DNA from: Acanthochromis polyacanthus
Taxonomy: Eukaryota; Chordata; Actinopteri; Pomacentridae
Length of the DNA: 64,000 nt
Assembly: GCF_021347895.1 (NCBI RefSeq)
Contig: NC_067122.1
Span: 33,636,215 to 33,700,214, forward strand
Direction: 5' to 3'
A model generated the notes under the pieces. It made no database searches. It was not told the DNA's origin and saw only the letters and a program-made list of their open reading frames with translations. Each line of letters begins with the position of its first letter. Positions within the stretch are counted from its first letter, which is position 1. Position numbers and translations under genes: made by a program. Shown piece by piece: positions 21,410 through 56,947 of this stretch.

Positions 21410-23395
21410 GCTGCCTCACCGCTCATCTTGAGGTTGTACAAACCGACAAAATAAAGACAATGGACTGCATGGAATTACCTTCCACAGGTAGGAAAAATGT
21501 TTTTTTTGTTGTTATTTTTAGCTCATATAACAATAGCTTGGGAGATAGATCAGCTGGAACCAAGGAAAAGGCTATCTATTCCGTTGCTAAAGCTAGCCCT
21601 CAAACAGCAGCAACAACATCATCGACACCTATTCAGTTTAACTAACAAAGGCTATTTTAGTTGCCGTGTGCAGAATATTACATTTTACAAGAAATCAGTT
21701 GCTTTCAACTGAAGTGTGGTCATATTTGACCGCTATTTACTAACTTTTTGCGCATTTCGTTTCACTAAGGTGGATGAGATGGATGTTCACAGTTTCAGCT
21801 CCGTGAAGCAATGGCTGAATTCACTGAGGTAATATTACATTAAAAAAATTGCAATGCACCCATTTTCTGCCCATGCTGTGAAAATGATTCCCTTTTTCAT
21901 TTCAGAAAGACGGCTACCAAGTCATCGAAACATGTTATTTATTTTGGTCATGATTCCAATGCTGTTATTAATCAGATATTTTCTCTTATATCAGCTCATG
22001 GACAGGTTCATTGACATAATGAACTGAAGGTTTTAACGCCCCCTTTGGTACTTTTAACTGGTTTTTGGTGAGAGGCAGGAATTACTTGATGGCTTTGATG
22101 ATGAAACATGGCATACCCCTTCACCGATCACAGAGGTTTTTGGCAGTATGAGGCCTATGTTCACACAATAAGCTAGTTACCATGAAAATATTAAAAATGC
22201 ATTTTCTTTTTGCGGGTACTTTTCTGTCATGTGGTTCATCATTAACATCGACACACTAATATTTATACTGGAGCAGCTTCAAAATCAATAGATACATCTG
22301 CATCTGTAGCTTCAGCCAAGATCACTTGGAGCTCCTCTTCAACTCCATCAGGGCATCTGGTAGGGATTGAGAATTTTTCTTTTCCCCCCTTGTGACTGAG
22401 AGCTGTGATGGTCTACTAAGTGGGGATAAAAAATATATACTGTACATGCAAAAAAAACACTTTGGTATGAAGCTGATAACCTATACAGTCTGCAGAGGCT
22501 ACATTGTTGTCAGCTGTAAAGCTTCATTAGTTTTGCTATCATTTTTTAGAGTAAATTCCCAGAGCTAAAACCACAGTACTTGTGTACACTGATGTTAACA
22601 TGTTTTTGTTGTTTATCTAACAATGGAATAACAGTCCATCGGCAGGCCAATTCCAGGCTATTGTCTGCCACCTCATGGTCAACTGTGGTGTGTCTCCTGT
22701 CTGGAAACGTGGCAGCAGTGAATGACACTGTGTCCCTGTCTGCTGTTGATCTGTCCTCAGCTCCAGCAGCAGAACAATCTGAAGATCTCCCATCTCGTTC
22801 GCCAACATCCCTGCTCTCGTGTGTGAGCACAATTATTAATATTATTAAATGGTTGTATTTATATAGCGCTTTAATCCAAAGCGCTTTACATGATACGTCA
22901 CATTCACCCATTCATCTACTGATGGCGGAAGCTGCCACACAAGGCGCTAACCACGACCCACCAGGAGCAATTAGGGGTTAGGTGTCTTGCTCAGGGACAC
23001 CTCGACATGAGCACAACAGGCCGAGGATCGAACCGGCAACCTTCCAGTTCCAAGACGGCCACTCTACCCACTGAGTCATGCCGCCCCCTGACATTATTTG
23101 TCTAGAAGTTTTGGTGGCCTTGTGGACAATGCTCTTACATATATATCAGGGTTTGTTGTAAGACACGTTTTAAAGATGCTGTCTAGTGGTGTGTGCCGTG
23201 GTAGCCTGGTGACAGATGCCTCTTTTGATGAGACCTACCACTTGCTGACCCTGAAAAATAGGGGAGGGCTCATGATTCGTTCTGAGGGGACAGTGAGAAC
23301 ACTAAAACTCCAAACTGGCAATTCATGGAAGAGGCTGCGTAAGGCAGGCCTGTTCCAAGGTTACCAAGTTCGTGAAATAAAGCAGCCTTAAAATC
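21410..23395 (+). pseudogene. THAP/P-element-like transposase remnant (THAP9-like)
   Basis: Near 21430-21487 a frame reads GCTNRQNKDNGLHGITFHR and ends at a splice-like CACAG/GTAGG, matching the first THAP zinc-finger exon seen intact at 52926-53005. Further on, 22655-22830 and 23100-23390 translate to transposase C-terminal sequence, most clearly DNALTYISGFVVRHVL, VCRGSLVTDASFDE and YHLLTLKNRGGLMI. These resemble the C-terminal region of P-element/THAP9 transposases. A tRNA-derived SINE (22840-23089) splits the C-terminal part. Several frames and missing segments make it a pseudogene. Confidence 0.72.
22840..23089 (-). mobile_element. tRNA-derived SINE inserted in P-like transposase
   Basis: On the - strand the head at about 23089 reads GGCGGCATGACTCAGTGGGT, and the B-box is GGTTCGATCC (about 23022-23031 complemented). 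The body ends in a 3' tail, GCGCTTTGGATTAAAGCGCT followed by ATATAAATACAACCATTTAA-type sequence, characteristic of a common fish SINE family. The pol III boxes are intact, but the tRNA fold is not. Confidence 0.82.
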
Positions 23396-23414
23396 AGCTT
23401 GAGCGGTTGCCGTC

Positions 23415-23835
23415 ATTCGTCTATAAATATGTAACAACAAACATGTAAATATAATGAATAAATATCTATGCAATAGGTAAATATCCAACAATAAATGAAT
23501 ATTTAATGTAACAGGTAAATAATATGTAATGTGATAGGTTAATATGCAGTACAATGTAATAATAAATGTGTAATCATAAATATGCAACAATAAATATGTA
23601 ATGTAATATGCAATAATAAATGTGTAATAATAAATATGTAACAGGTTAAAGATGTAACAATTAAGAATGTAACATTATAGGTAAATATGAAATGTAACAA
23701 ATATGTAATGTGAGATAAATATGTAATATAACAATAAATATTAAATATGTAATAGGTAAAGATGGAACAATTAAGTAGGTAATATGACAGGTAATTATGC
23801 AACAATAAATGAATGTATAATGGGTAAAAATGTCA
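23415..23835. repeat. Degenerate AT-rich tandem array
   Basis: About 420 bp made of variable repeats of the type TAAATATGTAATGTAACA / ACAATAAATATGTAAT, with unit lengths near 15-20 bp. Long frames on both strands here are low-complexity artefacts. Confidence 0.8.
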
Positions 23836-23970
23836 TTGTGTGTAAAATTGTAAAAATATCTACATTTGTTCCACAAAAATGTTATAACTTGTGCCCTAAT
23901 GTACATATATGTCACATTGTATGTAAAGAAATGCTTTTGCATAGTTTTGTTTTGGGCTACATCATGTTGC

Positions 23971-24172
23971 TGCTGGGGCTGCACAGTGATGTAGTGGTTA
24001 GCACTTTCGCTTTGCAGCAAGAAGATCCCTGGTTCAAATCCCGGGGTGGGCCTGGGATCTTTCTGCATGGAGTTTGCATGTTCTCCCTGTGCATGTGTGG
24101 GTTTTCTCCGGGTACTCCGGCTTCCTCCCACAGTCCAAAAATATATGCTGAGGTTAATTGATTATTCTAAAT
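23971..24172 (+). mobile_element. tRNA-derived SINE, 5' half
   Basis: The head GGGGCTGCACAGTGATGTAG contains an A-box-like TAGTGGTTAGC, and the B-box GGTTCAAATCC is at about 24030. The body GCATGTTCTCCCTGTGCATG / GTACTCCGGCTTCCTCCCAC is typical of a very common fish repeat. The element is interrupted at 24172 by a hAT insertion and resumes at 25016. Another copy lies inverted at 47952-48262, and a 3' fragment at 35138-35283. Confidence 0.85.
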
Positions 24173-25007
24173 CAGGAGTCGGCAACCCGCGGCGGCTCTT
24201 TCAGCCTTCTGTTGTGGCTCCCTGTAACTTTGGAAAATAAATTGTTCTGCCTTTCAGGCGCGTTTCAATGCATTTTAATATAGAGAATTTTATTGTGAAA
24301 TTACCGCTCTTACTTTGACGTGTCACTCCACCGGATGTGCTGTGCCTGTGACATGAGAGCGCAAATTTGATGCAGAGAGACAACACGGAGCTTCCGATTC
24401 CCACACGTTTCATGCCTTTTTTTTGTTTTACTCCTGGAGAAGAAACGCCTGTAGTTTCACATCGTTTTGTACTCAAGAATGGCAAGTCGGTATATTAAAG
24501 CTCCACTCCAAGAAAGACACGTCTTTGAGTCAAAAGTACTCATGATAGGGTAATACACGTTACTCGCAAGAACACGGCTCGATGTCATTTCCAGGCAGCA
24601 GATCAGAGTCAGAGGAGTGTCGTCTTGGAAAAATAGGGCAGCGACTTGCCGGAGAAAAGTTATTAGCTTAAGATAAATAGATAAATAGATTTTACAAGTT
24701 AAATAGACATTCGCAAATTATTGATTTCCAGCTAACATTACGTAACATATGAGGTCCAGGAGGAAAAATGACATTAAGTAAGATAAATATTAGTGGAAGG
24801 ACACAATTAAAAAATGAATCTATCTAATTAGAGACTTTGTAATTAATTAATCACGACTGATTAACAAGGACATAGAGGTAAAAAAGTGATATATGCAGTG
24901 TTGTCTTCATTTTAAATGCCAAAAGGATTTTGCGGCTCCCGGTGTTTTCTTTTCTGTGGGAAACGGGTCGAAATGGCTCTTTGAGTGTTAAAGGTTGCCG
25001 ACCCCTG
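24173..25007. mobile_element. hAT-type non-autonomous transposon inside a SINE
   Basis: The ends are CAGGAGTCGGCAACC (24173) and GGTTGCCGACCCCTG (24993-25007). The flanks TTCTAAAT (24165-24172) and ATCTAAAT (25008-25015) differ by one base and fit an 8-bp target duplication. The interior has no transposase. The host SINE is split precisely at this point. Confidence 0.88.
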
Positions 25008-25193
25008 ATCTAAATTGTCCGTAGGTGTGAATGTGACTATCATTGTTTGTCTATATATGTAGCCCTGTGACAGACTGGTGACCTGTCCAGGGTGTCCCCT
25101 GCCTTCACCAGAGTCAGCTGGGATAGACTCCAGCACCCCCCATGACCCTAGTGAGGATAAAGCGGTGTATAGAGGATGGATGGATGTTGCTGC
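25008..25193 (+). mobile_element. tRNA-derived SINE, 3' half
   Basis: This continues the SINE begun at 23971: TGTCCGTAGGTGTGAATGTG, then CCTGTGACAGACTGGTGACC and CAGCTGGGATAGACTCCAGC, ending in GGATGGATGG. Bases 25008-25015 are the duplicated hAT target. Confidence 0.85.
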
Positions 25194-26440
25194 TCAAAAG
25201 GGAAGTACAGCAGTCCCAATATCCGATTTGCAAACTTCTTCCATTTCCTCTCAATACTTTATTATTAGTATGCTACATCCATAATTATAAATAAATTAAA
25301 AATGAACGCAATGATCCTTCAGAGTCACGTAATTGTATATTTATGTGGTTTTATTCAGAAAATGCACCACTGCCACACTGACCTGTTTAGGCTGACAGGG
25401 CAGACTTGACCCTTACAATATGGCGGCCGCTCTGACGCATCGTCGTGGTGGGTGGACACAGGCTCCGCGGCGTCCAGTGTATACGTCTATATTCACCACA
25501 GGCAGACCATACTAAGTGAAAGCACTGAATTTAAAATGCAAATTAGTCGTAAGAAGCAGCTTCCTTTCATCAGATCATTTCCTGACATTTCTCTGTGAGT
25601 GATACAGATTCTCATCTGAGGAAATAAGTTCTATGGATAACCTGTTAAGCTGTACATTACAAATATCATTGTTTAAAGCCGTGTAGTCAGTACCATACTT
25701 TAGTGTTTGTCAAGCTGACTTAGCCAAAAAAAGCACAGCTATCTCAGCCTAGGACAGCACTCTGTTCTTATGAAAGAAGTGGAGTTGGCACCAGATGACC
25801 TATTCCAGACATGCACAGGTCTACTGTTATCAGAGTGACATATTTTACCAAGAGCCACCTATAAACATTTTAAACTCATACAGACTGAACATGGCACAGC
25901 AGCAGCAAAAGGAGTACGTAAAATTGTAAAAAACAGTTTCAATCAAAACGTAGGCCGACTCACATGGAAGACTGCACAGGTGCAATGTTACAGTTGCGGT
26001 TTCTTTTATGCTACTCACAAAACACATTATTTAACAAATAAATAATCCAGTGATATAAATCAAACTACTTTCACAGGGACGTGGACAATGAATTCAGAAA
26101 TCTCACATTTAGTCTCATTCCTCTGGCTGTAAGACATTTTTTGTCGGATTCTTTAAGTTTAAACAGTTCTAGGAGCAACTAAAGAACAATGTAAAATCAT
26201 AATTAAAATCGACAAGCAGGCTTACTGCTAATCTTACAAGGTCAACAATCTTAAGTGTTTCGATCAGTTTCTGTTTTAGGATTATATCACTCTACAGGGC
26301 TTTTAGAACAAATGATTTCAAAATCATTGCTTGCAGCCCAAGAACTCCAATCTTTCCTTCTCAGTGTCTGTACACTGAGCTCCACTAAATCTTCTAATGC
26401 TGATGACTTTTCCAAGGAACTTATTGATGAGCATATCTAG
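25194..26440. other. Non-coding spacer
   Basis: No gene recognised. A GC-rich patch at 25420-25500 (ATGGCGGCCGCTCTGACGCA) resembles the subterminal part of DNA transposons in this window, but no paired end was found. Confidence 0.45.
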
Positions 26441-26587
26441 GATATGTAGGAGGGAGGAGAAAAGCAAGATGGCTGCTTGAGCTCAGAGCCCCGCACTTCC
26501 TCGGTGCTTAACTGACTTTTTCTAGCTTTTACCCCACGAGTTGAAACCGAAACTTGCTCAAAAGCGTGAGTAAATGTTATAGACACA

Positions 26588-27556
26588 ATGTCCACCGAAG
26601 GAAAAACAAGAAACCAATCCAAACTGGCCAAAGCAAGCAAGACCAGTAACAAAAACTAAAAGGAGCATGGTGACGGCGACAAGGGATTGGATCTTGCAGA
26701 TATCATGGCAGAATTAAAATCCCAACGCCAAGATATAATCACTCGACTGGATGGCCTTGATAAGCGTCTGGACACAGTCACCACGGATGTATCAGGAATT
26801 AAGCGTACTCTGGGTGAAACACATGAAACGCTAAACTACCACCACAGGCGCCTAGGCAATGCAGAACAAAAAATCACGGCCTTGGAGGAAATCGTGCAGG
26901 CTACTGAATCCCACTATCAGAAACGTTTGGACACGGCTGAACAAAGGATCTCAGACTTAGATGTTCTGATAACGACAAAACGTGATCTGCATCGAGCTCA
27001 AACTTTGCTTACGTGCCTCGAAACAAAGACTGATGACTTGGAAAACAGAGGGAGAAGGAAGAACCTGGTTTTGCTGAACCTACCTGAAACTTCAGAGGGG
27101 CAAAACATTTTTAAGTTTGTACAACAAAGCCTTCCAAAATGGCTAAGCCTAACACTGGATTCATCGCTGGAAATTGAGCGAGTGCACCGCACACTACAAC
27201 CGCTCCCAGCACCTGGTAAACCCCCGAGACCTGTTCTGATCCATTTCCTACGGTTCAGGGACCGAGAGATGATACTGGGAGTCGCTAAGAAAACAACGCT
27301 GCGTGAAGGTGATGCCAGGCTTACCTTGCGCCAGGATCTTTCAGCAGAAGTCCGTCGAAAACGTAAAGAATTTTCCGAGATCATCAAGCAACTCATCGTG
27401 AAGGGCATCTTCAGAGGCTTCACATACCCATACCGGCTACGCATACTCCACCGAGGATCAATCATTTTGTTTGATAATCCAAAGGAGGCACAAACTTTCT
27501 TCAACAACTTGGAGGAGCAACAGGCCGAAAAGCAGGTGGCAAATCAGGAACAATAA
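26588..27556 (+). pseudogene. L1 ORF1 protein, one premature stop
   Basis: The natural start appears to be the ATG at 26588 (MSTEGKTRNQSKLAKASK), but a TAA at 26657 interrupts it after 23 codons. Reading resumes in the same frame, with an ATG at 26705 giving 283 uninterrupted codons to TAA at 27554-27556. The protein is an RNA-binding chaperone: a long heptad-rich coiled coil (residues about 5-120 from 26705), then the RRM-like and C-terminal domain typical of L1 ORF1 (ENRGRRKNLVLLNLPE, IERVHR, PRPVLIHFLRFRDRE). The family forms trimers that coat LINE RNA. Confidence 0.85.
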
Positions 27557-28289
27557 CATTGACGTTATGAGTGACAGAGGTAAGAACATCTCCCGTTTTT
27601 TTTTTTTAAGATATCACGTTAAAGGCTGAGAAAGCCCATCCGCCAGTTCCTAGTGGAGGAGTTTTCCAACAAATAAACAATGACGTCATTAGGGTCGACG
27701 TGATGACGACCCGGTGGAACTGATAACGGGTGTGATATGGTTGATATCGTTGTTAATATGTTAAATCATGCAAGTCTTATTTGTTTATATGAAGATTCCA
27801 TTTACAAACAGGAGGGAGAGGGAGAGAAGGGAAAAAAAGAAAAGATATTAAGAGTTTCTATGTGTGTTTTTGTCTAAAGGGGTAATGAAGATAGATGGCC
27901 CAGAATTTTTCTTTGTTATTTTCTGGGGTTTTTTTTTCCTCTTCTTTCTCCTTCTCCCTATCTTTATAAAAGAAGTTAGGGAAATGTTATACACGGGTTT
28001 ATGATGATAATAATTTTGCACTGTAGAAAGGGGCTCCAAGTTGCCAAAACTATAACAAGAGTTTATGTTAATTGTTATATGTATTTTTTGTGTGTTCTTT
28101 TTTCGTCTTTTGATGTATCTATGTGATTGCTTTTTTCTCTGGCCCGCTAGCAAAACGGTGTTGTGGGTACCACAGCAAAACGGGGTGGGTTTAATTTCTT
28201 ATATATATTTTTGTTATTCTTTTCTTTTTTTTTTTTTTCACAAATCATAGCAGCCAACCCATGCAATTTATGCAATATTAAAGGACACC

Positions 28290-29745
28290 ATGTATGATAT
28301 GAACATTGTCTCATGGAATATTAAAGGTCTGGGTAACTCCATTAAAAAGGAGAAAATAATGTCTGTCCTTAAGAAAGATAAGGCTGATGTAATATTTTTT
28401 CAAGAAACATACCTCATGGACAATGAACATGAAAGATTAAAAAAGGATTGGTCAGATATATTTTTCATCGTATAAATCTCATAGCAGAGGAACATGTATT
28501 TTGTTGAACAAAAATTTCCCTTTTATTTTAGAAAAAACAATCACAGATGCGAAGGGCAGATTTGTGCTGATTACTGGTTTTATTCAGGGAACTCCTATTA
28601 CCTTCCTAAACATCTATGCTCCTAACATCGATGAACCATCATTTATAACAGACATGGTATTACTTTTCAATGAACATTGCAAAGGATTAGGTGTACTAGG
28701 AGGAGACTTTAATTTGACAATGTCCCAAAGAGATAAATCGAATCAGGTAAAAAGTTCAAATCCTAAAGCTGCAAAGACTTTGAAAGGCTTGTGTGCTGAT
28801 TGTAGTCTAACAGACATATGGAGGGAGTTTAATCCTGATAAGAGATTACACCTTCTTTTCAAATGTACACAAGTCTTATTCTCGATTAGATTATTTTTTT
28901 GTGCCATTGAAACAGTTACATTTGATAAGGAAATGTGTAATACATCCAATTATCCTCTCAGATCATTCAAGAATTCATTTGTCACTAAACCTTAACATTG
29001 AACACTCCAGTTTTAAAATATGGAAGTTTAATTCAGCCTTACTTCAAGATAATGAATTCAAAACCAAAATGAAAATGTGGATAACAAATTACATAGAAGA
29101 AAATACAGATCCTTCTGTAGATGTCAACATAATCTGGGAAGCAGCAAAGGCTACACTGCGTGGCCTTAACATATCTTGCATGTCTTTTAAAAATTGTGAA
29201 AAACAAGAAAAAAGAAAACAATTAGAAAGAGAGGTGTTAAGATACGAAACACTTCACAAGAGTGCTCAAATAGAGGATAATTGGAGGTTATTAACTATAG
29301 CTAGAGCGCAACTAAATTTAGACATTTCAAACGAAATAATTCAAAAGATGCATTTTATAAAACAAAAAGATTACGAATTTGGAAATAAACTGAGTAAACT
29401 TTTGGCGTATCAGTTAAAAAAAGAACAGGCTCAAAAAACCATTAAGTGCATTCACCTTAGTGATGACAAATTTGTATATCATCCTAAAGAAATAAATGAG
29501 GCATTTTCTATATTTTACAAGAATCTTTATACTTGTCAGTCTTTTTACTCTCAGGATAGTCTAAATAGTTATCTTGAACATATTAATCTCCCTGAAATAT
29601 CTAATCAGGATCGTCAACAGTTAAACTCTCAATTTTCTGAAACTGAAATCACTAATACTATTAATTTAATGTCTTCAAAAAAAAAGTCCAGGCCCAGATG
29701 GTTTCACAATAGAGTTTTATAAAGAGTTCTGGAAGGAAATTAGAG
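28290..29745 (+). pseudogene. L1 ORF2 endonuclease region, disabled and truncated
   Basis: It starts at the ATG at 28290 (MYDMNIVSWNIKGLGN), a typical L1 endonuclease opening. VIFFQETYL, NIYAPN and LGGDFNL mark the catalytic fold of the AP-endonuclease-like domain. A frameshift occurs near 28470, another near 28840-28990, and a further one around 29690, where the linker before the RT (SRPRWFHN, normally read as PGPDGF) is shifted. The reverse transcriptase itself is missing. Confidence 0.83.
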
Positions 29746-29750
29746 TTAAG

Positions 29751-31779
29751 TGAAGATGTAGCCTGGTACGAAGTGAATTCCTGTCCCAGTACTGAAAACA
29801 TGAAGGTAAATCTGAAGTTACCTCAATAATCTCCTGGCACAGGCCTCAGGAAGCAGTTTGTAGGCTAGACAGTTAATGCTTGAATGTAATTACATACATG
29901 TCCATAAATAAATACAAGTGCCAATTTGTGACATACTACAAATAAAAGAAGTAATCTTTCACTATTCTAACTGAAGTTAATGTAAGTCAACATTAAACTG
30001 TGTGTAGAATTGCTTTGTCAGCCATCACCGTGGAACAGAATGATCTGGTGGTACCTCTGTTTTTCTGCTGAAGAAAAACATTCCAACTTCTTTGTATTTC
30101 TTCAAACCGGTCACAGTATTTGTGGATGGAGCTAAGTGAAGGATGTTGGTTCGAGGCTCACTTCAAAAAGTGACAGAATTGTTGTGTGTTGTGGAACATG
30201 GAGATATGAGATCCCAGAATCAGCCACAAGAGGGAGACTGGCAGAACAACAGCTAAAAAAGGGAACATTCTGATATTATAACCTGTGATTTAGGATCAGA
30301 TTATGCCATAACCTAATGAATGAGTTTGAACTAACCAAGTGTCTATTTTTTACATTCCTTAATTCTGAAACAGTGTAAAAATCAGAAGCATGTCTCACTG
30401 TTAAAAGTGATGGTTTGATTATTTTTGAAAGGTTGTCTTGATAATCTTTAAGAAGTAACCAAGTCAGAAGAGCAGCTCACTGTGAAAAGTGATGTTTTTA
30501 GTTACCATAGGAAACTGATGTTTCTGATAGATTTGACTAAAAAGGGGAACTTATGCTTTATGAAATAGGAATGCTTTTAAAAGAGTTGATTACTATGAAA
30601 CTGAGGTGTTGTAGAAAGAGTTTTGACAACTGTTAAACTAAGAGGGTTTTAACTTTGTAATGAGGTGAGAAGTCAAGAGCTAAGGTGAACTAGGGTCAAG
30701 TGTTAACTGTAAAGGTTACCGAACTCAAAATAGATTGGGGATTTTTATAAGTCTATACACATTGTTTAATGTTTCCTATAGCAAAGAAAAAAGCAGCATA
30801 CAGATAGAAGGGAACAAAACGTGTCGCCTGAAATGAGTGGCCAACGGCAGGCTCAGACCCACATCCGATGAGTCGTTGTGTAGCTATATCGAGTATTTTA
30901 ATTTTTACTTCAATAACACATATGTAGATATCTTTTATGCTATTGTTGAATTATATTTTCATTTTCAAATTTTCCATTTCCATTTAAATAAAGTCTGTTG
31001 CAGGCTTCCATAAGTTGCCACATAAATATTTGAACTGCATCATGTAAAAATTAAAATTGGAGATGGTTAAATGGTTTGGATTTTGTGTGGATTTTCACAC
31101 AATTTCGGGGCTCATATGTGATGGGAGTCAATGGGCGGTTTTGACAATACACACTGTGCTCTGAGGTTAAGAAAATACACATGCAGTCCTCCAGATGTCA
31201 CTTTGCTGTCATTCATTTATCCATTGAAATGTTCCCATTTTAAAACACAGTCTGTGTAACAGTTGAAATGTTGAGAGGAAGGGATTAAGACATTTAACAA
31301 CCAACATTTGTGTTCATGATTTAATCAATGTGCAGTATTCACAAAAATGAACTGGGACATATAACTGGGTATTCATGTCATGCAATCAGAGAAAGAAAAG
31401 GAATTTGCCAGATGAAAATAGCTGGACTACACCTGAGAGCTGGAAGTGACATGAGTAGACTGACAGGGTGCACCAGTAGATTTAACAATAAATTGTCCAC
31501 TGTGACTTAGTGCTTTAGAACTAATTCATGTTGTATCTTAACATCCAATACTTTTGACTTCAGTTAACTTAAAGGAACACACCCCAGAAATGTGAGTATC
31601 ACACACTTCCCCCTTTGCTGTTCTAAAGCTCACTACAGTTGCCTTTCTTCTCAAAAATATAAAGCTAAGTGACAGCCTCTACCAGCCGAGCTATCTTTCC
31701 AATGGGCAATGTTCTTGATACTAAAGGACAGAGTTTTAATAAATTATTCCATTAAAGGCTGCCACTTTACATTTGCAGC
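29751..31779. other. Non-coding spacer between L1 remnant and immt 3' end
   Basis: No gene recognised. An AATAAAGTCTGTTGC string near 30987 looks like a polyadenylation signal of some + strand transcript or repeat, but no upstream coding sequence goes with it. The immt 3' UTR (- strand) occupies the right end; a - strand ATTAAA lies at about 31735. Confidence 0.45.
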
Positions 31780-55172
<23,393 letters not shown>

Positions 55173-56414
55173 GGTTCCCAGTAACTGATTTCTGAATTCC
55201 TGATCAGATTAAGCTGCACAGTAGCAGTAGATTTGATAGTCTCTTTAGTCCTCCCTTTCTCCCTTTTCCTTTTCCTCTTCCTTGTATTTATGTAGATTCA
55301 ATGTTTGTGCGCACGACACTGCCCCCTCCAGGACACGGTCTCATTTAGCTCCTGTTCAACGTCTTTTACCTGTAAGCCACTGCGCTCACATTCGGAGATC
55401 CACGTGACAAATTTGACAATAATATATACAAAAATGGTGTCCACTAGGTCTACTTATTCTCCTGAAACATGATATTGGCGGTGCCCATTTCTTCTGTAGC
55501 TTAGTGAGTAAATTGCCTTATTTGGCAATACAGCTATGATGTGTGTTCAGCATATGAATGACATCATTAAGCCAGCGACGTTTATATATATATATATTTG
55601 ATTTCCATTGTGGAAAGAATTTCACAAGTGTGTTCAGCCGTTATATCTGCCAAAGGTGGCTACTTTGATGAGTCAAAAGTTTTGTACATATTTTTGTTTC
55701 TAAATTGTTTTTTTAACTTCGTTTATTTGTTCTATGCTTTCATTTCAGAGTACAATGAGACATTCACATTATAATTGCTAATAACTCAAAAAACGGGGAA
55801 AATTGAGGTGTTCTAAAACTTTTGATCAGTGTATACATACATATATATTAACACACACATGCATACCTACATATATATTAATACAACCATGTATATGCAT
55901 ACACATACAAGGGGGGCCAAAAGTAGGTTTACAGTTTTTTCACATTTTAGATCTAATATATCCAAACCATAATTCCAAACTAGTATTCCATATCCCGCAT
56001 TTACGTTATAGAAATGTTAAGGTAGTTCTTCCAATTTTTATGTTTTTTTTTTTATTTTTATTTTTACAAGGCTTGTGAGCAGTGGCAAACAAATTAAATC
56101 AAGACCAAATAAAATGGATATTAAAGCAGTATTGGAAGTGTGAAAATGCTGAGCAGATGCGCGTATCACGGCAACAAGACTTAGCATCTTCCCGGGAACC
56201 CTGATTTTTTGATTTGCCTCAATCATTTTTCTGTCTGTTTTTCTGTACTGGAGATGTAATTCCTGTTGGAAAGTGAGTTGTCACTTTCCATGGCACTTGA
56301 TTAGATTTTCCTCAGTCGATGGAATCACTTCTCCTCGCACTTGCAGCTTGACCCTGTTAATCAATTTACCCTTCCTGTGTGGCTTAAACTTCATTCTGGA
56401 AGATAGACGTCACA
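55173..56414. other. immt 5' flank and intergenic spacer
   Basis: The immt 5' UTR and promoter must lie just above 55172; no TATA box stands out. Near 55743-55835, TTCTAAAACTTTTGATCAGTG is a Tc1-like terminal repeat remnant, followed by an ATAC-rich simple stretch. No gene is seen. Confidence 0.5.
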
Positions 56415-56947
56415 GTGGCCACGTTTTAATTCAGAATTAAACTTTTGTGCTTCGCGTTTACATGGAAATATTAATTCTGAATTAAGGTTTACATGGACCA
56501 CACTTTTATTCCCCTTCCTTAATTTCGCTTTAACGCTTGGGCTTTGGAAGGGATTCTGATTGGACAGGGAGTGGACATGACGTATCCGTTTACCAGAAGA
56601 AAACAAACTCCATTTGCTGCGGCATTTCTTTTCCCCAACAACATGGAGATACAACTAAAAAGCACGCTTTTCGCTTTGCTTTTTATTGTCGTTTTGAAAC
56701 AGCAACTCGACAATGGCCTCCTACTTCTGTTGCAGAACGTGTAAGTCACTACGTCCTCACTACGCTAGGAGCCAAGCATGCGGAGAATGACTGGAATTAA
56801 CTAAAGCGGAACTAACTGTATACATGAATAGAACGTACACAGGAATTATTTATTCGGAATTAAGTATTTACAAGGCGATTTTAAAGCAGAATTAACTTTA
56901 ATTCCGAATTAAAGAGGAATTAAAAGGTCTCATGTAAACGTGGCAAG
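56415..56947. mobile_element. MITE-like element with GCCACGTTT ends
   Basis: The left end GTGGCCACGTTTTAATTC and the right end, complemented as TTGCCACGTTTACATGAGAC, are imperfect inverted repeats. Inside, AATTCAGAATTAA / TTAATTCCGAATTAA and GTTTACATGGA motifs recur in both orientations. No transposase is evident. Confidence 0.65.

Larger units (their letters stand above)
26450..29750 (+). mobile_element. L1-type LINE, 3'-truncated
   Basis: A 5' UTR-like start (AGCAAGATGGCTGCTTGAGC, 26462) is followed by ORF1, an inter-ORF region, and ORF2 with its endonuclease. The sequence stops being L1 just after the beginning of the reverse transcriptase region, near 29750. Loss of the 3' rather than the 5' part is unusual for target-primed insertion and points to a later deletion. 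Confidence 0.85.

Noticed and set aside
23270..24131. Tyr/Leu/Ile-rich membrane-protein-like frames on the - strand
   Set aside because: They are translations of an AT-rich tandem array and a SINE; no splice sites or homology support a gene.
31328..31510. 60-codon + strand frame near the immt 3' end
   Set aside because: Short, no start context, domain or splice evidence; within the length expected by chance.
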